Source of the DNA: Komarekiella atlantica HA4396-MV6
GTDB lineage: Bacteria > Cyanobacteriota > Cyanobacteriia > Cyanobacteriales > Nostocaceae
Assembly (NCBI GenBank): GCA_019359395.1
Contig: JAHHHK010000009.1
Location: 183,033-247,032 of the forward strand
Length of the DNA stretch: 64,000 bases
Reading direction: 5' to 3'
The position numbers and the translations under genes are program-made. Positions 27,501 to 37,800 of this stretch are shown piece by piece. The notes beneath the pieces were generated by a model. That model did no database searches and was not told where the DNA came from. It was given only the letters and a program-made list of their open reading frames with translations. Position 1 is the stretch's first letter. Every line of letters starts with the position of its first letter.

Positions 27501-29104
27501 TTACACCTATATGTAACCAAGTAGAAATTGAAAAAGTTACTCAAGCTCAAGAAACTGGATTTTATAGTTTACTATTTATTGCTCAAGCTTTAGGAAAACG
27601 CGAAACTACTGATAATTTTCAAATTACAGTTATTTCTAACAATCTCCAGCCAGTGACGGGAACTGAAGCGCTTTGTCCAGAGAAAGCTACTTTGCTCGGC
27701 CCAATTAAAGTTATTTCTCAAGAATATACAAATATAAACTGTCGTAGTATTGATGTTATCCTTCCTGCTAACGATAGTTGGCAAGAAGAAAAACTTGTAG
27801 AAAAATTGCTGACAGAACTAACCCTTGATGCTCCTGAAAAGTTAATTGCTTATCGAGGTTTGAATCGTTGGGTACAGAGTTTTGAGCCAGTACGCTTTGA
27901 TAAAACTAAAATTGAAAAGCCTCGACTACGAGAAAAGGGAGTTTATTTAATTACAGGTGGACTCGGAGGTATTGGACTTGTTTTAGCAGAATATTTAGCT
28001 CGAACTGTACAAGCAAAACTATTGTTAGTAGGACGTTCTGCTTTGCCTAAAAAAGATGAGTGGGAAAAATGGCTTACTACTCATGATGAAACTGATAGTA
28101 CTAGCTGTAAAATTCGCAAGGTTCAAGAACTTGAAAGCTTAGGTGCAGAAGCCTTGGTGATCGCTGCTGATGTCAGCAACCTAGAACAAATGCAAAGCGC
28201 GATCGCGCAAGCTCAACAACAATTTGGTCAACTAAATGGCGTTATCCACGCCGCTGGAGTTCCTGGAGGCGGTGTAATACAGCGAAAAACTCAAGAAGAA
28301 GCAGAAAGTATTCTGGCTCCGAAGGTAAAGGGGACAATAGTTATTGATACAATTGTCAAAGATATTGAGTTAGATTTCTTTTTTCTAGTATCATCAAATA
28401 GCTCAATCGTAGCGGAATTTGGACAAGTAGACTATTGTGCAGCCAATGCTTTTCTTGATGCTTTTGCTCATAATGCTACGAAACAGGATAGATTTATTAC
28501 AAGTATCAATTGGGATACTTGGCAAGAGGTTGGGATGGCAGTAAATACAGAATTGCCCCAACGACTCCAAGAATTGCGAAAAGAAAATCTTCAGCAAGGT
28601 ATATTACCTAATGAAGGTGTAGATATATTTCTGCGAATTTTGGGAAATATAATGCCTCAAGTTGTAATATCTACCTCTGATTTCTTAAATGTATTACAAC
28701 AGTACAATTCTTCTAACAAAACACAATCGCTAGAATTGTTAGAAACTGTCAATCCATCTAAATTAAAATATCCCCGACCTGAACTAAGTAACGATTATGT
28801 CGCTCCTCAAAGTAAAATTGAACAAAAGCTAGTTGACATTTGGCAAGAAGTTATTGGTATTGAACGGATAGGAATTTATGATAACTTCTTTGAACTTGGT
28901 GGTGATTCCCTTGTAGGTATTCAACTTATTGCAATTGTCAATCAGGCATTTAGTTCAAATCTGGCGATCGCCAAACTTTACGAATGCCCAAACATCAGCT
29001 CTATGGCGAAGATTTTTACTCCTGAAGACTCTCAGAAAGATACTTTTGAACAAAGGTTAAATCGAGGACAAAAAAGAAGACAGATGAAAATGCAAACTAA
29101 CTAA
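24599..29104 (+). CDS. Type I PKS module 3: KS-(defective AT)-KR-carrier
   Basis: The KS is intact (NNCSTSLI, EAHGTATP, KSNIGHLD). The AT is damaged in four ways relative to the next gene. A 48-codon insertion splits FMFSGQGSQY from VNMGQELY. Five residues are missing before FVIEYALA. The nucleophile motif GHSIGE has become GDGIGE (Ser to Gly at residue 677). About 85 residues including HAFHS are deleted between IVADKG and LKKVQL. The KR looks active (TGGLGGIG, SSNSS, DYCAANA), the carrier has ELGGDSL, and the tail is basic (NRGQKRRQMKMQ). The frame is open throughout, so the protein can still be made. The module must be skipped or loaded in trans by another malonyl-AT, or the pathway is decaying. 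Confidence 0.95.
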   Translation: MNNSQEFNNFDDNDEIAIIGINGRFPGANNVDNFWANLRDGIESISHFTDEELLAAGIDPTLLNDPNYVKAGSIMEGIELFDAAFFGFTPREAEITDPQHRIFLESAWEALESAGYDSESYKGKIGVYAGVTNSNYLFTNLYSNQDLMQSVDALNIFIGNEKDNLSTQTSYKLNLTGPSINVQNNCSTSLIAVHLACQSLLNGESDIALAGGVSIAKLPQKSGYQYQEGVLCSPDGHCRTFDANAKGTVFGDGLGIVVLKRLVDAVADGDFIHAVIKGSAINNDGSLKVGYTAPSVNGQREVILEALALANIEPDTISYIEAHGTATPLGDPIEIKALTQAFRASTNQKNFCAIGSVKSNIGHLDTAAGVTGLIKTVQALKHQQIPPSLNFEKPNSEIDFANSPFYVNTKLSEWKTNDLPRRAGVSSFGVGGTNAHVILEEAPVIEASSTSRPWQLLLLSAKTSTALESATANLAAYLQQHPDINLPDVAYTLQVGRRVFDHRRLVVCQDQKDAAKLLKNEDPQRVFSYHHKPSRCPIIFMFSGQGSQYQDLRTGNGKSNHREASALGGFPDLKQLARHGEQGEIRVSESFCVSPKYVNMGQELYEVEPTYRRHVDNCAEILQPHLGLDIRHLLFPSEGIEVASQQLQQTALFVIEYALAELLMSWGVCPEAMIGDGIGEYVAAAIAGVFTLEDALAIVADKGLRSLKKVQLNPPRISFISNETGSWITDAQATNLNYWSQSLQKTVKFSDSISHLLEQFEGVFIEVGPGQNLSTLTKQHLDINAKQHVLSSLPSDQQSDVSFLLETLGQLWLFGVNIDWSEFYTHEQRHRLPLPTYPFERQRYWIDAKQEKDDSYTPVLLGKKPDIADWFYIPFWKPSLPPVQLDTQDLATNICLVFIDECGLGINLVKQLEKLNQDVITVKIGDKFTILSNEYTINHKNHQDYDILFQEIFRQNKLPNKIIHLWNVTPICNQVEIEKVTQAQETGFYSLLFIAQALGKRETTDNFQITVISNNLQPVTGTEALCPEKATLLGPIKVISQEYTNINCRSIDVILPANDSWQEEKLVEKLLTELTLDAPEKLIAYRGLNRWVQSFEPVRFDKTKIEKPRLREKGVYLITGGLGGIGLVLAEYLARTVQAKLLLVGRSALPKKDEWEKWLTTHDETDSTSCKIRKVQELESLGAEALVIAADVSNLEQMQSAIAQAQQQFGQLNGVIHAAGVPGGGVIQRKTQEEAESILAPKVKGTIVIDTIVKDIELDFFFLVSSNSSIVAEFGQVDYCAANAFLDAFAHNATKQDRFITSINWDTWQEVGMAVNTELPQRLQELRKENLQQGILPNEGVDIFLRILGNIMPQVVISTSDFLNVLQQYNSSNKTQSLELLETVNPSKLKYPRPELSNDYVAPQSKIEQKLVDIWQEVIGIERIGIYDNFFELGGDSLVGIQLIAIVNQAFSSNLAIAKLYECPNISSMAKIFTPEDSQKDTFEQRLNRGQKRRQMKMQTN
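26246..26389 (+). mobile_element. 144-bp MITE-like insertion in frame within the PKS3 AT domain
   Basis: Terminal inverted repeats AGGACTTACGCA (26247-26258) and TGCGTAAGTCCT (26372-26383) bound the element. The flanks AATAT (26241-26245 and 26385-26389) look like a 5-bp target duplication. The sister AT in PKS4 shows the uninterrupted site (CACAATATGTAAATATGGG). The insertion is exactly 48 codons with no stop in frame, so the PKS frame stays open. The interior resembles a small non-coding repeat common in Nostoc genomes (from memory); it encodes no transposase and would need one in trans. Confidence 0.88.
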
Positions 29105-29134
29105 AATCCATTAATTTATCTGGTTAGTAAAATC

Positions 29135-32100
29135 ATGAGTACCGAAGGACAAGAACAAACAGTAAATATAGACATAGCAATAGTGGGGATGTCTGGTCGT
29201 TTTCCTGGTGCAAAGGATATCGATGAGTTTTGGCATAATCTCGAAAATGGAGTTGAGTCTATCTCATTTTTCTCCAATAATGAGGTAGCAGATTTAAATC
29301 TAGAAGAGGAAATTTTACACGACCCGAATTATGTTAAAGCAGCACCTATATTAGAAGATATTGAGCATTTTGATGCCAGGTTCTTTGGTTACACTCCTAG
29401 AGAAGCTGAACTAATTGACCCTCAACATCGCCTCTTTATAGAATGCGCCTGGGAAGCTCTTGAAAACGCTGGATATGACCCAGAAACTTACAATGGTTTG
29501 ATTGGTGTTTATGCTGGTGTTAGCACGAATACTTACTTTTTTAACAATGTATATAAAAATATTAGTTCAAGAGATATTTCCAATAACTATACTTTTAACA
29601 AAGATTTTTTGACCACAAATATCTCATATAAATTAAATTTAAAAGGGCCAAGTGTAGGGATTCAAACTTATTGCTCTACTTCATTAGTTGCTTTACACTT
29701 AGCTTGCAAAAGTCTATTAGATCAAGAGTGTGATATCGCTTTAGCAGGTGGGGTTACAATTATAGTTCCACAAAAATCAGGTTATTTATATCAAGAAGAC
29801 GGAATTTTATCACCTGATGGTCATTGTCGAGCCTTCGATGCTAAAGCACAGGGTACTGTTTTCGGTAGCGGATTGGGAATAGTCGTTTTAAAAAGATTAG
29901 AAGATGCGATCGCAGATAGAGATTACATTCATGCAATTATTAAAGGTACAGCAATCAATAATGATGGTTCTTTGAAAGTTAGCTATACAGCGCCTAGTGT
30001 AATTGGTCAGGCGGAAGTTATTGTAGAAGCTTTAGCAAATGCTGGAATAAATGCTGATGATATTTCCTATATAGAAACTCATGGAACTGGAACTGCTGCT
30101 GGAGATCCGGTAGAAATTGCTGCATTAACCAAAGCTTTTCGTGCTTTTACACAAAGAAATGGTTTCTGCGCTATCGGTTCAGTTAAACCAAATATCGGCC
30201 ATCTGGATATAGCCGCTGGTATAGCAAGTTTAATCAAAACTGTACAAGCATTAAAATTTAAAAAAATACCGCCTAGCATCAATTTTAAAGCTCCTAATCC
30301 TGAGATTGATTTTGTAAATAGTCCCTTTTATGTTAATACTCAACTAACTGATTGGAAAACTAATAATACTCCCCGGAGAGCAGGAATTAGTTCGCTAGGT
30401 TTTGGGGGAACTAATGCTCATGTGATTCTGGAAGAAGCACCTAAAATTAAGTATTTTGATAACTCTAGACCTTGGCAATTATTGTTACTTTCAGCCAAAA
30501 CTAACACAGCCTTAGAAACTGCGACTACAAATTTAGTTACGTATTTAAAACAACAACCAGATATAAATTTAGCTAATGTTGCTCATACTTTAAAAGTTGG
30601 TCGTAGAGCTTTTAACCATCGTCGAATGTTAGTGTGTCAGAGTGTTAAAGATGCTGTTAGCGTCTTAGAAACACAGGAGCAGCAACGAATTTTTACTGTA
30701 TGTCAGGAGCATAGAGAACAGCCTGTAATTTTCATGTTTTCGGGGCAAGGATCACAATATGTAAATATGGGTCGGGAATTATATGAAGTTGAACCGACGT
30801 ATCGCAGACATATAGATACTTGCGCCGAAATTTTGCAACCTCATCTCGGTCTTGATATTCGTTGTCTACTCTTTCCATCAGAAGAAATTGCAGCAGCTAG
30901 CCAACAGCTACAACAAACAGCGCTCACCCAACCAGCATTATTTGTGATTGAGTACGCCTTGGCTAAGTTATTGATGTCATGGGGAGTACACCCACAAGCA
31001 ATGATTGGTCATAGCATCGGGGAATATGTCGCAGCTGCGATCGCAGGTGTATTTACTCTCGAAGATGCCCTATTCATTGTGGCCAAAAGGGCACAACTGA
31101 TGCAACAGTTACCTCCAGGGAGTATGCTGGCGATCCCGCTTCCAGAAAAAGAGGTGCGATCGCTAACTCAAAATCTAGAAATCGCAGCGATTAACACTCG
31201 AACTTCATGCGTAGTTTGTGGGACAGTTGAGGCGATCGTAACCCTACAAAATCAACTATCCTCTCAAGGTGTTGAATGTCGGCTATTGCATACATCTCAT
31301 GCGTTTCATTCTCAAATGATGTCACCAATATTAAATGAGTTTGTGCATTTACTCAAAAAAGTTCAACTCAATCCACCACGCATCGGCTTTATTTCCAATG
31401 TAACTGGTAGTTGGATTACAGATGCACAAGCCACAAATCCCGACTACTGGGGCCAACATTTACGACAAACTGTCAAATTTTCCGATGGTATATCTCAACT
31501 ATTAGAGCAGTTTGCAGGTGTTTTTCTAGAGGTGGGGCCAGGACGAACTTTAAGCACATTCACCACACAGCATTTAGATGTCAATACTAAACAACACGTA
31601 CTAACCTCGTTACGCCATGTCAAAGAGCAACAATCGGATGTGAGTTTTTTATTGCAGACATTAGGCCGATTGTGGCTTTTTGGTGTTGATATAGATTGGT
31701 CAGGATTTTATACCCACGAGCAGCGTCATCGTCTACCTTTACCTACTTATCCTTTTGAACGACAAAGATACTGGATTGATACGACTCCAGCACTTTCTTT
31801 AAATAGTAAGCTAGCAACATTAGATAATAAACAAGATATTGCTAACTGGTTCTATATTCCTTCGTGGAAACGCTCTTTCCTTACTTATTCATCTGCTTCT
31901 AAAACAGAATTTATTCAGGAATATTGGTTGTTTTTTATTGATAATTTGGGATTAGGCGAAAAATTAATTAATGCCTTGGGCACTCAAGGTAAGAATATTA
32001 TTATAGTTAAGCATGGAGAAGATTTTAATAAACTAACTGAAGATATTTATACGATTAATTCAGGCAAAACTAAAGATTATGATGCATTATTTGAAGAGTT

Positions 32101-33727
32101 ACTTAGATTAGGTAAAACCCCACAAAATATAGTTTTCCTATGGAGCGTCAGTAAACTTGAAAATACTCAAAGAGAGAATTATGTAGAGTTCAATAGTCTA
32201 TTGTTTTTATCACAAAGCCTCAGTAAGTTGCAAACTAATGAAAGCTTGCAACTTTGGGTCATATCGAATAACATTCGAGAAGTCAATGGAAATGAAATTT
32301 TAGACCCAGAGAAAGCAACAGTATTAGGTTTATGTCAGACAATTTCTCAAGAGTATCCTAATATAAGCTGTCGGAATATTGATATTGCTTTAACTGCTCA
32401 CCTAGATGTAGAGAAACAAAACGACTGTGAAATTAATATTATTGGCAAGCTTTTAAGTGAGTTAACATCTGCATCCTCAGACTTAGTTGTTGCTTATCGT
32501 GGTTCCTATCGTTGGATACAAACATTTGAGCCAGTTCCCTTAGAGCCAGTATTTGAAGAAAAAATCCCGTTGGTCAAACAGGGTGTTTACTTATTTCCTG
32601 GTGGGCTAGAAAGTATTGAAATTGTACTTGCAGAATATTTATTAAAAACTTTCCAAGCAAAAATCATATTTATCGAAGATTTAACTTTTCCAGAAAATAA
32701 TGACTTCTCTAAATGGCTTGAAACTCACACTCAAGAAGATGAAGTAAGTTGCAAAATTAAACAATTGCTAGTCTTAGAAAAATTAGGTGCAAAAGTTTTG
32801 ATAATCCGTGCAGATGCAACTAATTATGAACAAATGCATAAAAATCTATCCGATGAAAATATTGGACAAATTAACGGGGTGATTTATTCAACTGGAATCC
32901 ATCGCGAAAAACTATTTGGTTCGATTCCAGAAATTAGTAAAATAGAATTAGAAAATTTATTTAACTTCCAACGCCGTAAGATTACTATATTAGAACAAAT
33001 ATTACACAATAGAAAGTTAGATTTCTGTATTGTCTTTTCTTCTTTATCTTCTATTTTAGGAGGATTCGGCTTAGGTTTATATTCGGCAGCTAATCATTTA
33101 ATAGATAGCTTTACTAACCGACGTAACCGAAATAATTCTTTACCTTGGTACATTATAAATTGGGATAAATTACAGCTAAATTTCACTCAAGAACCAAAAA
33201 CACGAGAACAAGCACCTGGGGTGGAATTAGGTATTACTCCAACAGAAACTATAGAAGTATTTAAAAGAATCTTTTCTCTAGAGATAGGAACTCAAATTAT
33301 TGTTTCTACAGTAGATTTAAACGCTAGGCATAAATATGCATTTAACCTCGATTCTCTAGCAAATTTACAATCTTCCAATCAAGCAGAATCATCTCCACGC
33401 TATTCCAGACCACAACTGATTAATTCCTATGTTGCTCCGACAAATGATTTGGAAAAACAAATTACAGAAATATGGCAAGAGATACTTGGAATTACAGAAG
33501 TTGGTATTTACGACAACTTTTATGAGTTAGGAGGAGATTCTCTAATTGCAACTCAACTGATTTCTCGATTGCGAGCTAAATTTCCTATAGACTTACCACT
33601 GCGTGACCTTTTATCAGAAGCAATGATACCAGCTAAACAAGCAGAAATGATTGAGCAACTTCTGTTGGAAAAAATTGTAGAACTATCTGAGGAAGAAGTA
33701 GAAGCTTTTTTAGCTAACAAATATTGA
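29135..33727 (+). CDS. Type I PKS module 4: KS-AT-(inactive KR)-carrier
   Basis: The KS has TYCSTSLV, ETHGTGTA and KPNIGHLD. The AT is complete and malonyl-type (GHSIGE, SHAFHSQMM). At the KR, the nucleotide-binding motif TGGLGGIG has become PGGLESIE (near residue 1155), so the glycines needed for NADPH are lost although LYSAAN of the active site remains. I predict no reduction, leaving a beta-keto group. The carrier has ELGGDSL near residue 1466. The tail (LSEEEVEAFLANKY) is acidic and unlike the basic tails of proteins that feed a KS; the next assembly-line protein starts with a C domain. Parts of its AT are nearly identical at DNA level to PKS3, suggesting recent exchange. Confidence 0.95.
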   Translation: MSTEGQEQTVNIDIAIVGMSGRFPGAKDIDEFWHNLENGVESISFFSNNEVADLNLEEEILHDPNYVKAAPILEDIEHFDARFFGYTPREAELIDPQHRLFIECAWEALENAGYDPETYNGLIGVYAGVSTNTYFFNNVYKNISSRDISNNYTFNKDFLTTNISYKLNLKGPSVGIQTYCSTSLVALHLACKSLLDQECDIALAGGVTIIVPQKSGYLYQEDGILSPDGHCRAFDAKAQGTVFGSGLGIVVLKRLEDAIADRDYIHAIIKGTAINNDGSLKVSYTAPSVIGQAEVIVEALANAGINADDISYIETHGTGTAAGDPVEIAALTKAFRAFTQRNGFCAIGSVKPNIGHLDIAAGIASLIKTVQALKFKKIPPSINFKAPNPEIDFVNSPFYVNTQLTDWKTNNTPRRAGISSLGFGGTNAHVILEEAPKIKYFDNSRPWQLLLLSAKTNTALETATTNLVTYLKQQPDINLANVAHTLKVGRRAFNHRRMLVCQSVKDAVSVLETQEQQRIFTVCQEHREQPVIFMFSGQGSQYVNMGRELYEVEPTYRRHIDTCAEILQPHLGLDIRCLLFPSEEIAAASQQLQQTALTQPALFVIEYALAKLLMSWGVHPQAMIGHSIGEYVAAAIAGVFTLEDALFIVAKRAQLMQQLPPGSMLAIPLPEKEVRSLTQNLEIAAINTRTSCVVCGTVEAIVTLQNQLSSQGVECRLLHTSHAFHSQMMSPILNEFVHLLKKVQLNPPRIGFISNVTGSWITDAQATNPDYWGQHLRQTVKFSDGISQLLEQFAGVFLEVGPGRTLSTFTTQHLDVNTKQHVLTSLRHVKEQQSDVSFLLQTLGRLWLFGVDIDWSGFYTHEQRHRLPLPTYPFERQRYWIDTTPALSLNSKLATLDNKQDIANWFYIPSWKRSFLTYSSASKTEFIQEYWLFFIDNLGLGEKLINALGTQGKNIIIVKHGEDFNKLTEDIYTINSGKTKDYDALFEELLRLGKTPQNIVFLWSVSKLENTQRENYVEFNSLLFLSQSLSKLQTNESLQLWVISNNIREVNGNEILDPEKATVLGLCQTISQEYPNISCRNIDIALTAHLDVEKQNDCEINIIGKLLSELTSASSDLVVAYRGSYRWIQTFEPVPLEPVFEEKIPLVKQGVYLFPGGLESIEIVLAEYLLKTFQAKIIFIEDLTFPENNDFSKWLETHTQEDEVSCKIKQLLVLEKLGAKVLIIRADATNYEQMHKNLSDENIGQINGVIYSTGIHREKLFGSIPEISKIELENLFNFQRRKITILEQILHNRKLDFCIVFSSLSSILGGFGLGLYSAANHLIDSFTNRRNRNNSLPWYIINWDKLQLNFTQEPKTREQAPGVELGITPTETIEVFKRIFSLEIGTQIIVSTVDLNARHKYAFNLDSLANLQSSNQAESSPRYSRPQLINSYVAPTNDLEKQITEIWQEILGITEVGIYDNFYELGGDSLIATQLISRLRAKFPIDLPLRDLLSEAMIPAKQAEMIEQLLLEKIVELSEEEVEAFLANKY

Positions 33728-33865
33728 CCTATATTTTAGGAGATTAGGAATCAGTTTATATCTACACACATAATCTAGCTTGTCTAAAATTTACAAGCAT
33801 ACTCAAGAAATAGCAACTAAATTATTTAATTGAAAACCTTCACTTAACAACAGGAAAAATAGTCT

Positions 33866-34621
33866 ATGTCTGTGCTCAGTAATCTTCCCAACTATGAACC
33901 CATCGCTCGGTTACAGAACGAATTCAAGAATACAGCCGAAGATTTGCTAAAAGGTATAATACCTGCTTTAGAGCAAATATTATTATCACAACTTCCTGCG
34001 GGAGCGCATATTCTTGAACTTGGCTGCGGCTGTGGACATTTAGCACATCAACTTAATATTAGAGGGTATAAAGTTACTGGAATTGATGCTTCTAAAAAGA
34101 TCCTAGACTACGCTCAAAAAAATGCACCCGAAAGCGAATTTATCCTGAGTGATATACGTGATTTTGAGCTACCACCTATCTTTGATGCAGTTTTGGCAAA
34201 TGATGTTATCCATTTTATCCAAAACAAGGAAGATTTGAAAACGGTATTCAAAAACGTATATGCTGCACTTAAAGATGATGGTGTATTTGTGTTCAACATA
34301 CCAATAACAGATTGGCTACATGAAGCTGCTCAGAAAAACAATTTTAATATTGTCTATGTGAATGATGAATGCTCATTAATGGAATTATTCTACTATAAAC
34401 CTGAAGAAAGGATGTGGGAAATCAAAGTCACAGGATTTGAATTAATTGAAAATAATTGGCAGCGTTCAGACACCGTTTGGTTAAGAAAAGATCACTTTTT
34501 AGAAGAAGTTGAGTCAGCTTTAAAAGATACGGGTTTCACTGAGTTTAACTATTATAATACCAGGGACTTTGGAGAAAGTGAAGATATAGCTTGCTTTGTT
34601 TGCCAAAAAGCCTCCCTTTAG
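33866..34621 (+). CDS. Class I SAM-dependent methyltransferase
   Basis: The 251-residue protein has the SAM-binding motif I HILELGCGCGHLA, the acidic residue after strand 2 (VTGIDAS), and motif II/III-like segments (FDAVLANDVIHF and LKDDGVFVFN). It is a small free-standing methyltransferase of the methyltransf_11/25 type. It lies between PKS4 and the terminal NRPS on the same strand, so it is presumably a tailoring enzyme for a hydroxyl, enol, amine or carboxyl of the product. The sequence does not show which. AGGA lies about 12 bp before the ATG. Confidence 0.85.
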   Translation: MSVLSNLPNYEPIARLQNEFKNTAEDLLKGIIPALEQILLSQLPAGAHILELGCGCGHLAHQLNIRGYKVTGIDASKKILDYAQKNAPESEFILSDIRDFELPPIFDAVLANDVIHFIQNKEDLKTVFKNVYAALKDDGVFVFNIPITDWLHEAAQKNNFNIVYVNDECSLMELFYYKPEERMWEIKVTGFELIENNWQRSDTVWLRKDHFLEEVESALKDTGFTEFNYYNTRDFGESEDIACFVCQKASL

Positions 34622-34668
34622 TAATACAGCAATCCAAAATCGTTTGCGCTTACTCAATATTTCTCTCC

Positions 34669-34708
34669 TCTCTGCGTGAAATTAAATATTTTTTATCTCA
34701 CGCAGAGA
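34669..34708. repeat. Inverted repeat with 11-bp arms (cyanobacterial dispersed type)
   Basis: TCTCTGCGTGA (34669-34679) and TCACGCAGAGA (34698-34708) can form an 11-bp stem with an 18-nt AT-rich loop. The following GCGGAGGCGCAGAG belongs to the same widespread repeat family in filamentous cyanobacteria. It sits in the 219-bp gap before the terminal NRPS. Confidence 0.65.
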
Positions 34709-34738
34709 CGCGGAGGCGCAGAGAAAGAGTTTAAAACC

Positions 34739-34762
34739 AAGACTTTTGCAAGAGTCTTTTGT
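34739..34762 (+). terminator. Possible hairpin terminator or attenuator before terminal NRPS
   Basis: AAGACTTT and AGAGTCTT pair (one G-U pair) around a TGCA loop, followed by TTGTTT. The stem is short and AU-rich, so this is a weak candidate. If real, it would partly separate the methyltransferase from the C-A-T-TE gene. Confidence 0.4.
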
Positions 34763-34840
34763 TTACTATATTTGCGAGTAACTTCATAAATCAAATAGGA
34801 TTTATATCGCAACTAAGAACTTGTAATTAACATATTAGCA

Positions 34841-37800
34841 ATGGACAAACAGCACTCTAATTTATCACCTGCAAAAAAAGCCCTTTTAGAAAAATGGAAG
34901 GGAGGCAAATTTCAAGCTGATACTATTTCCAAACGCCAAACATCTAAGAATATTCCCTTATCTTTCTCCCAACAAAGACTATGGTTTATAGACCAACTCT
35001 ACCACGGGAGTTCTTTCTACAATATTCCCATTGCTTTTGATATAAAAGGACAATTAAGTATTACAGCGCTGCAACAAAGCCTCAATGAAATCCTCAAGCG
35101 TCACGAAATTTGGCGCACAAATTTTAGACTTGTCAATGGAGAGCCAATACAGGAAATTACACCACAATTAACTTGGGATTTACCTATCATTAATCTTGAA
35201 CATTTGTCTGGTAAGGATTGGGAAGGAGAAGTAAAAAAACTTGTAGCCGAGGAAGCAACAAAACCCTTTAATTTAGCTAAAGGACTTTTAGTCAGAGCAA
35301 CTTTACTACGCTTGAGTGCAGAAGAATACATTTTGCTTTTGACCATGCACCACATCATCACGGATGGTTGGTCTTGTGGTGTGTTCCTGCGGGAGTTGTC
35401 AACGCTGTATGCGGCTTTCTCTACAAATCAGCTTTCTGGTTTACCCGAACTCCCGATTCAGTATGCAGATTTTACCATTTGGCAACGCGATCGCATCCAA
35501 GGTAAATTCCTCGCAACCAACTTAAATTATTGGAAGCAACAACTAAGCGGTGAGCTTTCTATACTACAGTTACCCACAGACCGTCCGCGACCTACTGTCA
35601 CAACTTTTGCCGGTGCTAAGCAATACTTTACGTTATCAACAGCCTTAACTGATGCGCTCAAACAATTAAGCCAGCGAGAAGATGCCACTTTATTTATGAG
35701 TTTGCTGGCAGCTTTTAACATTTTATTATACCGCTACACAGACCAAGAAGATATCTTAATTGGTTCTCCAATTGCCAACCGCAACCGAGCCGAATTAGAA
35801 GGAATGCTGGGTCTATTTGTTAATACTTTAGTATTGCGTAATAACCTCAGTGGTAATCCCAGTTTCCGCGAACTTTTACATCGAGTTCGTGAGGTGACTC
35901 TCAATGCTTATGCACATCAAGATTTGCCTTTCGAGATACTTGTAGAAGAATTAAAACCCGAACGAGACTTAAGCCGAAATCCCCTTTATGAAGTCATGTT
36001 TGTCCTGCAAAATACTCCAACATCTTTGCAGGAAGTATCTGGATTAACCTTGCGGGCTTTAGAGTTTGATAGCGGTACGGCTCAACTTGATATTTTCTTA
36101 TCGATGTCTGAATCTCAAGAGGGGTTAACAGGCTGCTTGGAGTACAATACAGATATTTTCGATTCAATAACAATTACCCAACTTATTAATATTTTCCAGA
36201 CTTTATTAGCAAATATAGTTGCTAATCCAGAGCAACGCATCTGTGAATTATCACTACTAACTACTTCTGAGCAAGAGCAATTATTATTTAAATTTAATCA
36301 AACTCATGTAGACTATCAAGATATGCCTCTGCATCAATTATTTGAGCAGCAAGTTGAGCTAACACCCGACTCTTTAGCATTAATTAGCCAGTCAGAAAAA
36401 GTTACTTATCGTCAACTTAATCATCAAGTCAATCAACTTGCACGTTATTTACAAAAACAAGGCGTAACAAAAGAAACACTGGTTGCGTTATGTCTTGAAC
36501 GTTCTGTAGACATGGTGGTAGGAATTTTAGCTATCCTGAAAGCTGGCGGTGCATACATTCCCCTTGATCCAAGTTATCCAGTTGAGCGTCTGAATTTTAT
36601 GCTCTCTGATTCTCAAACATCAGTATTGATTAGCCAGCAAGTAATATTAGAAAAACTATCATTATCTTCAGCTAAAACCGTTTGCTTAGATATCCACAAA
36701 GACGAAATTGCTCAAGAAAGTTCAGAAAATCCCATTAACATCTCATCATCTGATAATCTTGCCTATATTATCTACACTTCTGGCTCAACGGGAACTCCTA
36801 AAGGCGTTCTTGGCACTCATCGCGGTACAGTGAATGGCTTACACTGGTTATGGAAAACTTATCCTTTTACCCCAGGAGAAGTTTGTTGTCAGAAAACAGC
36901 CATTAGCTTTGTAGATTCTGTGTGGGAAATTTTTGCTCCTTTACTTCAAGGAATTCCTACAGTAATTATCAGCAATGCAACTATACTAGACCCGCAGTTA
37001 TTCATAGAAGCTTTGGCGGATCACAAAGTTACCCGTATTATCCTTGTACCCTCATTACTACGTTTACTTTTAGATAATTATCATCATCTGACTAAGAAAT
37101 TATTGCAACTAAAACTATGGATAACTAGCGGAGAAGCACTATCTGTTAAGTTAGCTAAAACTTTCCAAGAATTAATCCCATTTGCAAAATTAATCAACCT
37201 TTACGGTTCATCAGAAGTTTCCGCTAACGTTACTTACTACGACACCAGTTTATTACCAAACCAAGTAAACAGTGTCCCTATCGGTCGTCCTATCAATAAT
37301 ACTCAGGTGTATGTGTTGAATCGCAATTTGCAACCAACACCTGTAGGAATTATTGGCGAACTTTATATTGGTGGTGACGGATTAGCTAGGGGATATTTAC
37401 ACCGTTTTGAATTAACCCAGGAAAGATTTATTAATAATCCCTTTATTCCTCAAACAAAGCTTTACAAAACAGGCGATTTAGTCCGTTATCTTAAGGATGG
37501 TAATCTCGAATATTTGGGTCGTCGTGACGAACAAGTAAAAATCAGAGGTTTTCGAGTAGAATTGAATGAAATTGCTACAGTTATTACACAACATCCAGAT
37601 GTGCAAGAATCTGTGGTAATTGTCAGTAATGAGGAGCAAGAAAAGCAATCTTTGATTGCTTATGTTGTTGCAGATAAACAGTATATAGCTGCACATCTGT
37701 TGCCCTATTTGCAACAAAAATTGCCTAATTATATGCTACCCTCTGCCTTTATGGTATTAGATGCACTCCCACTTACACCTAATGGCAAAGTAGATAAGCG

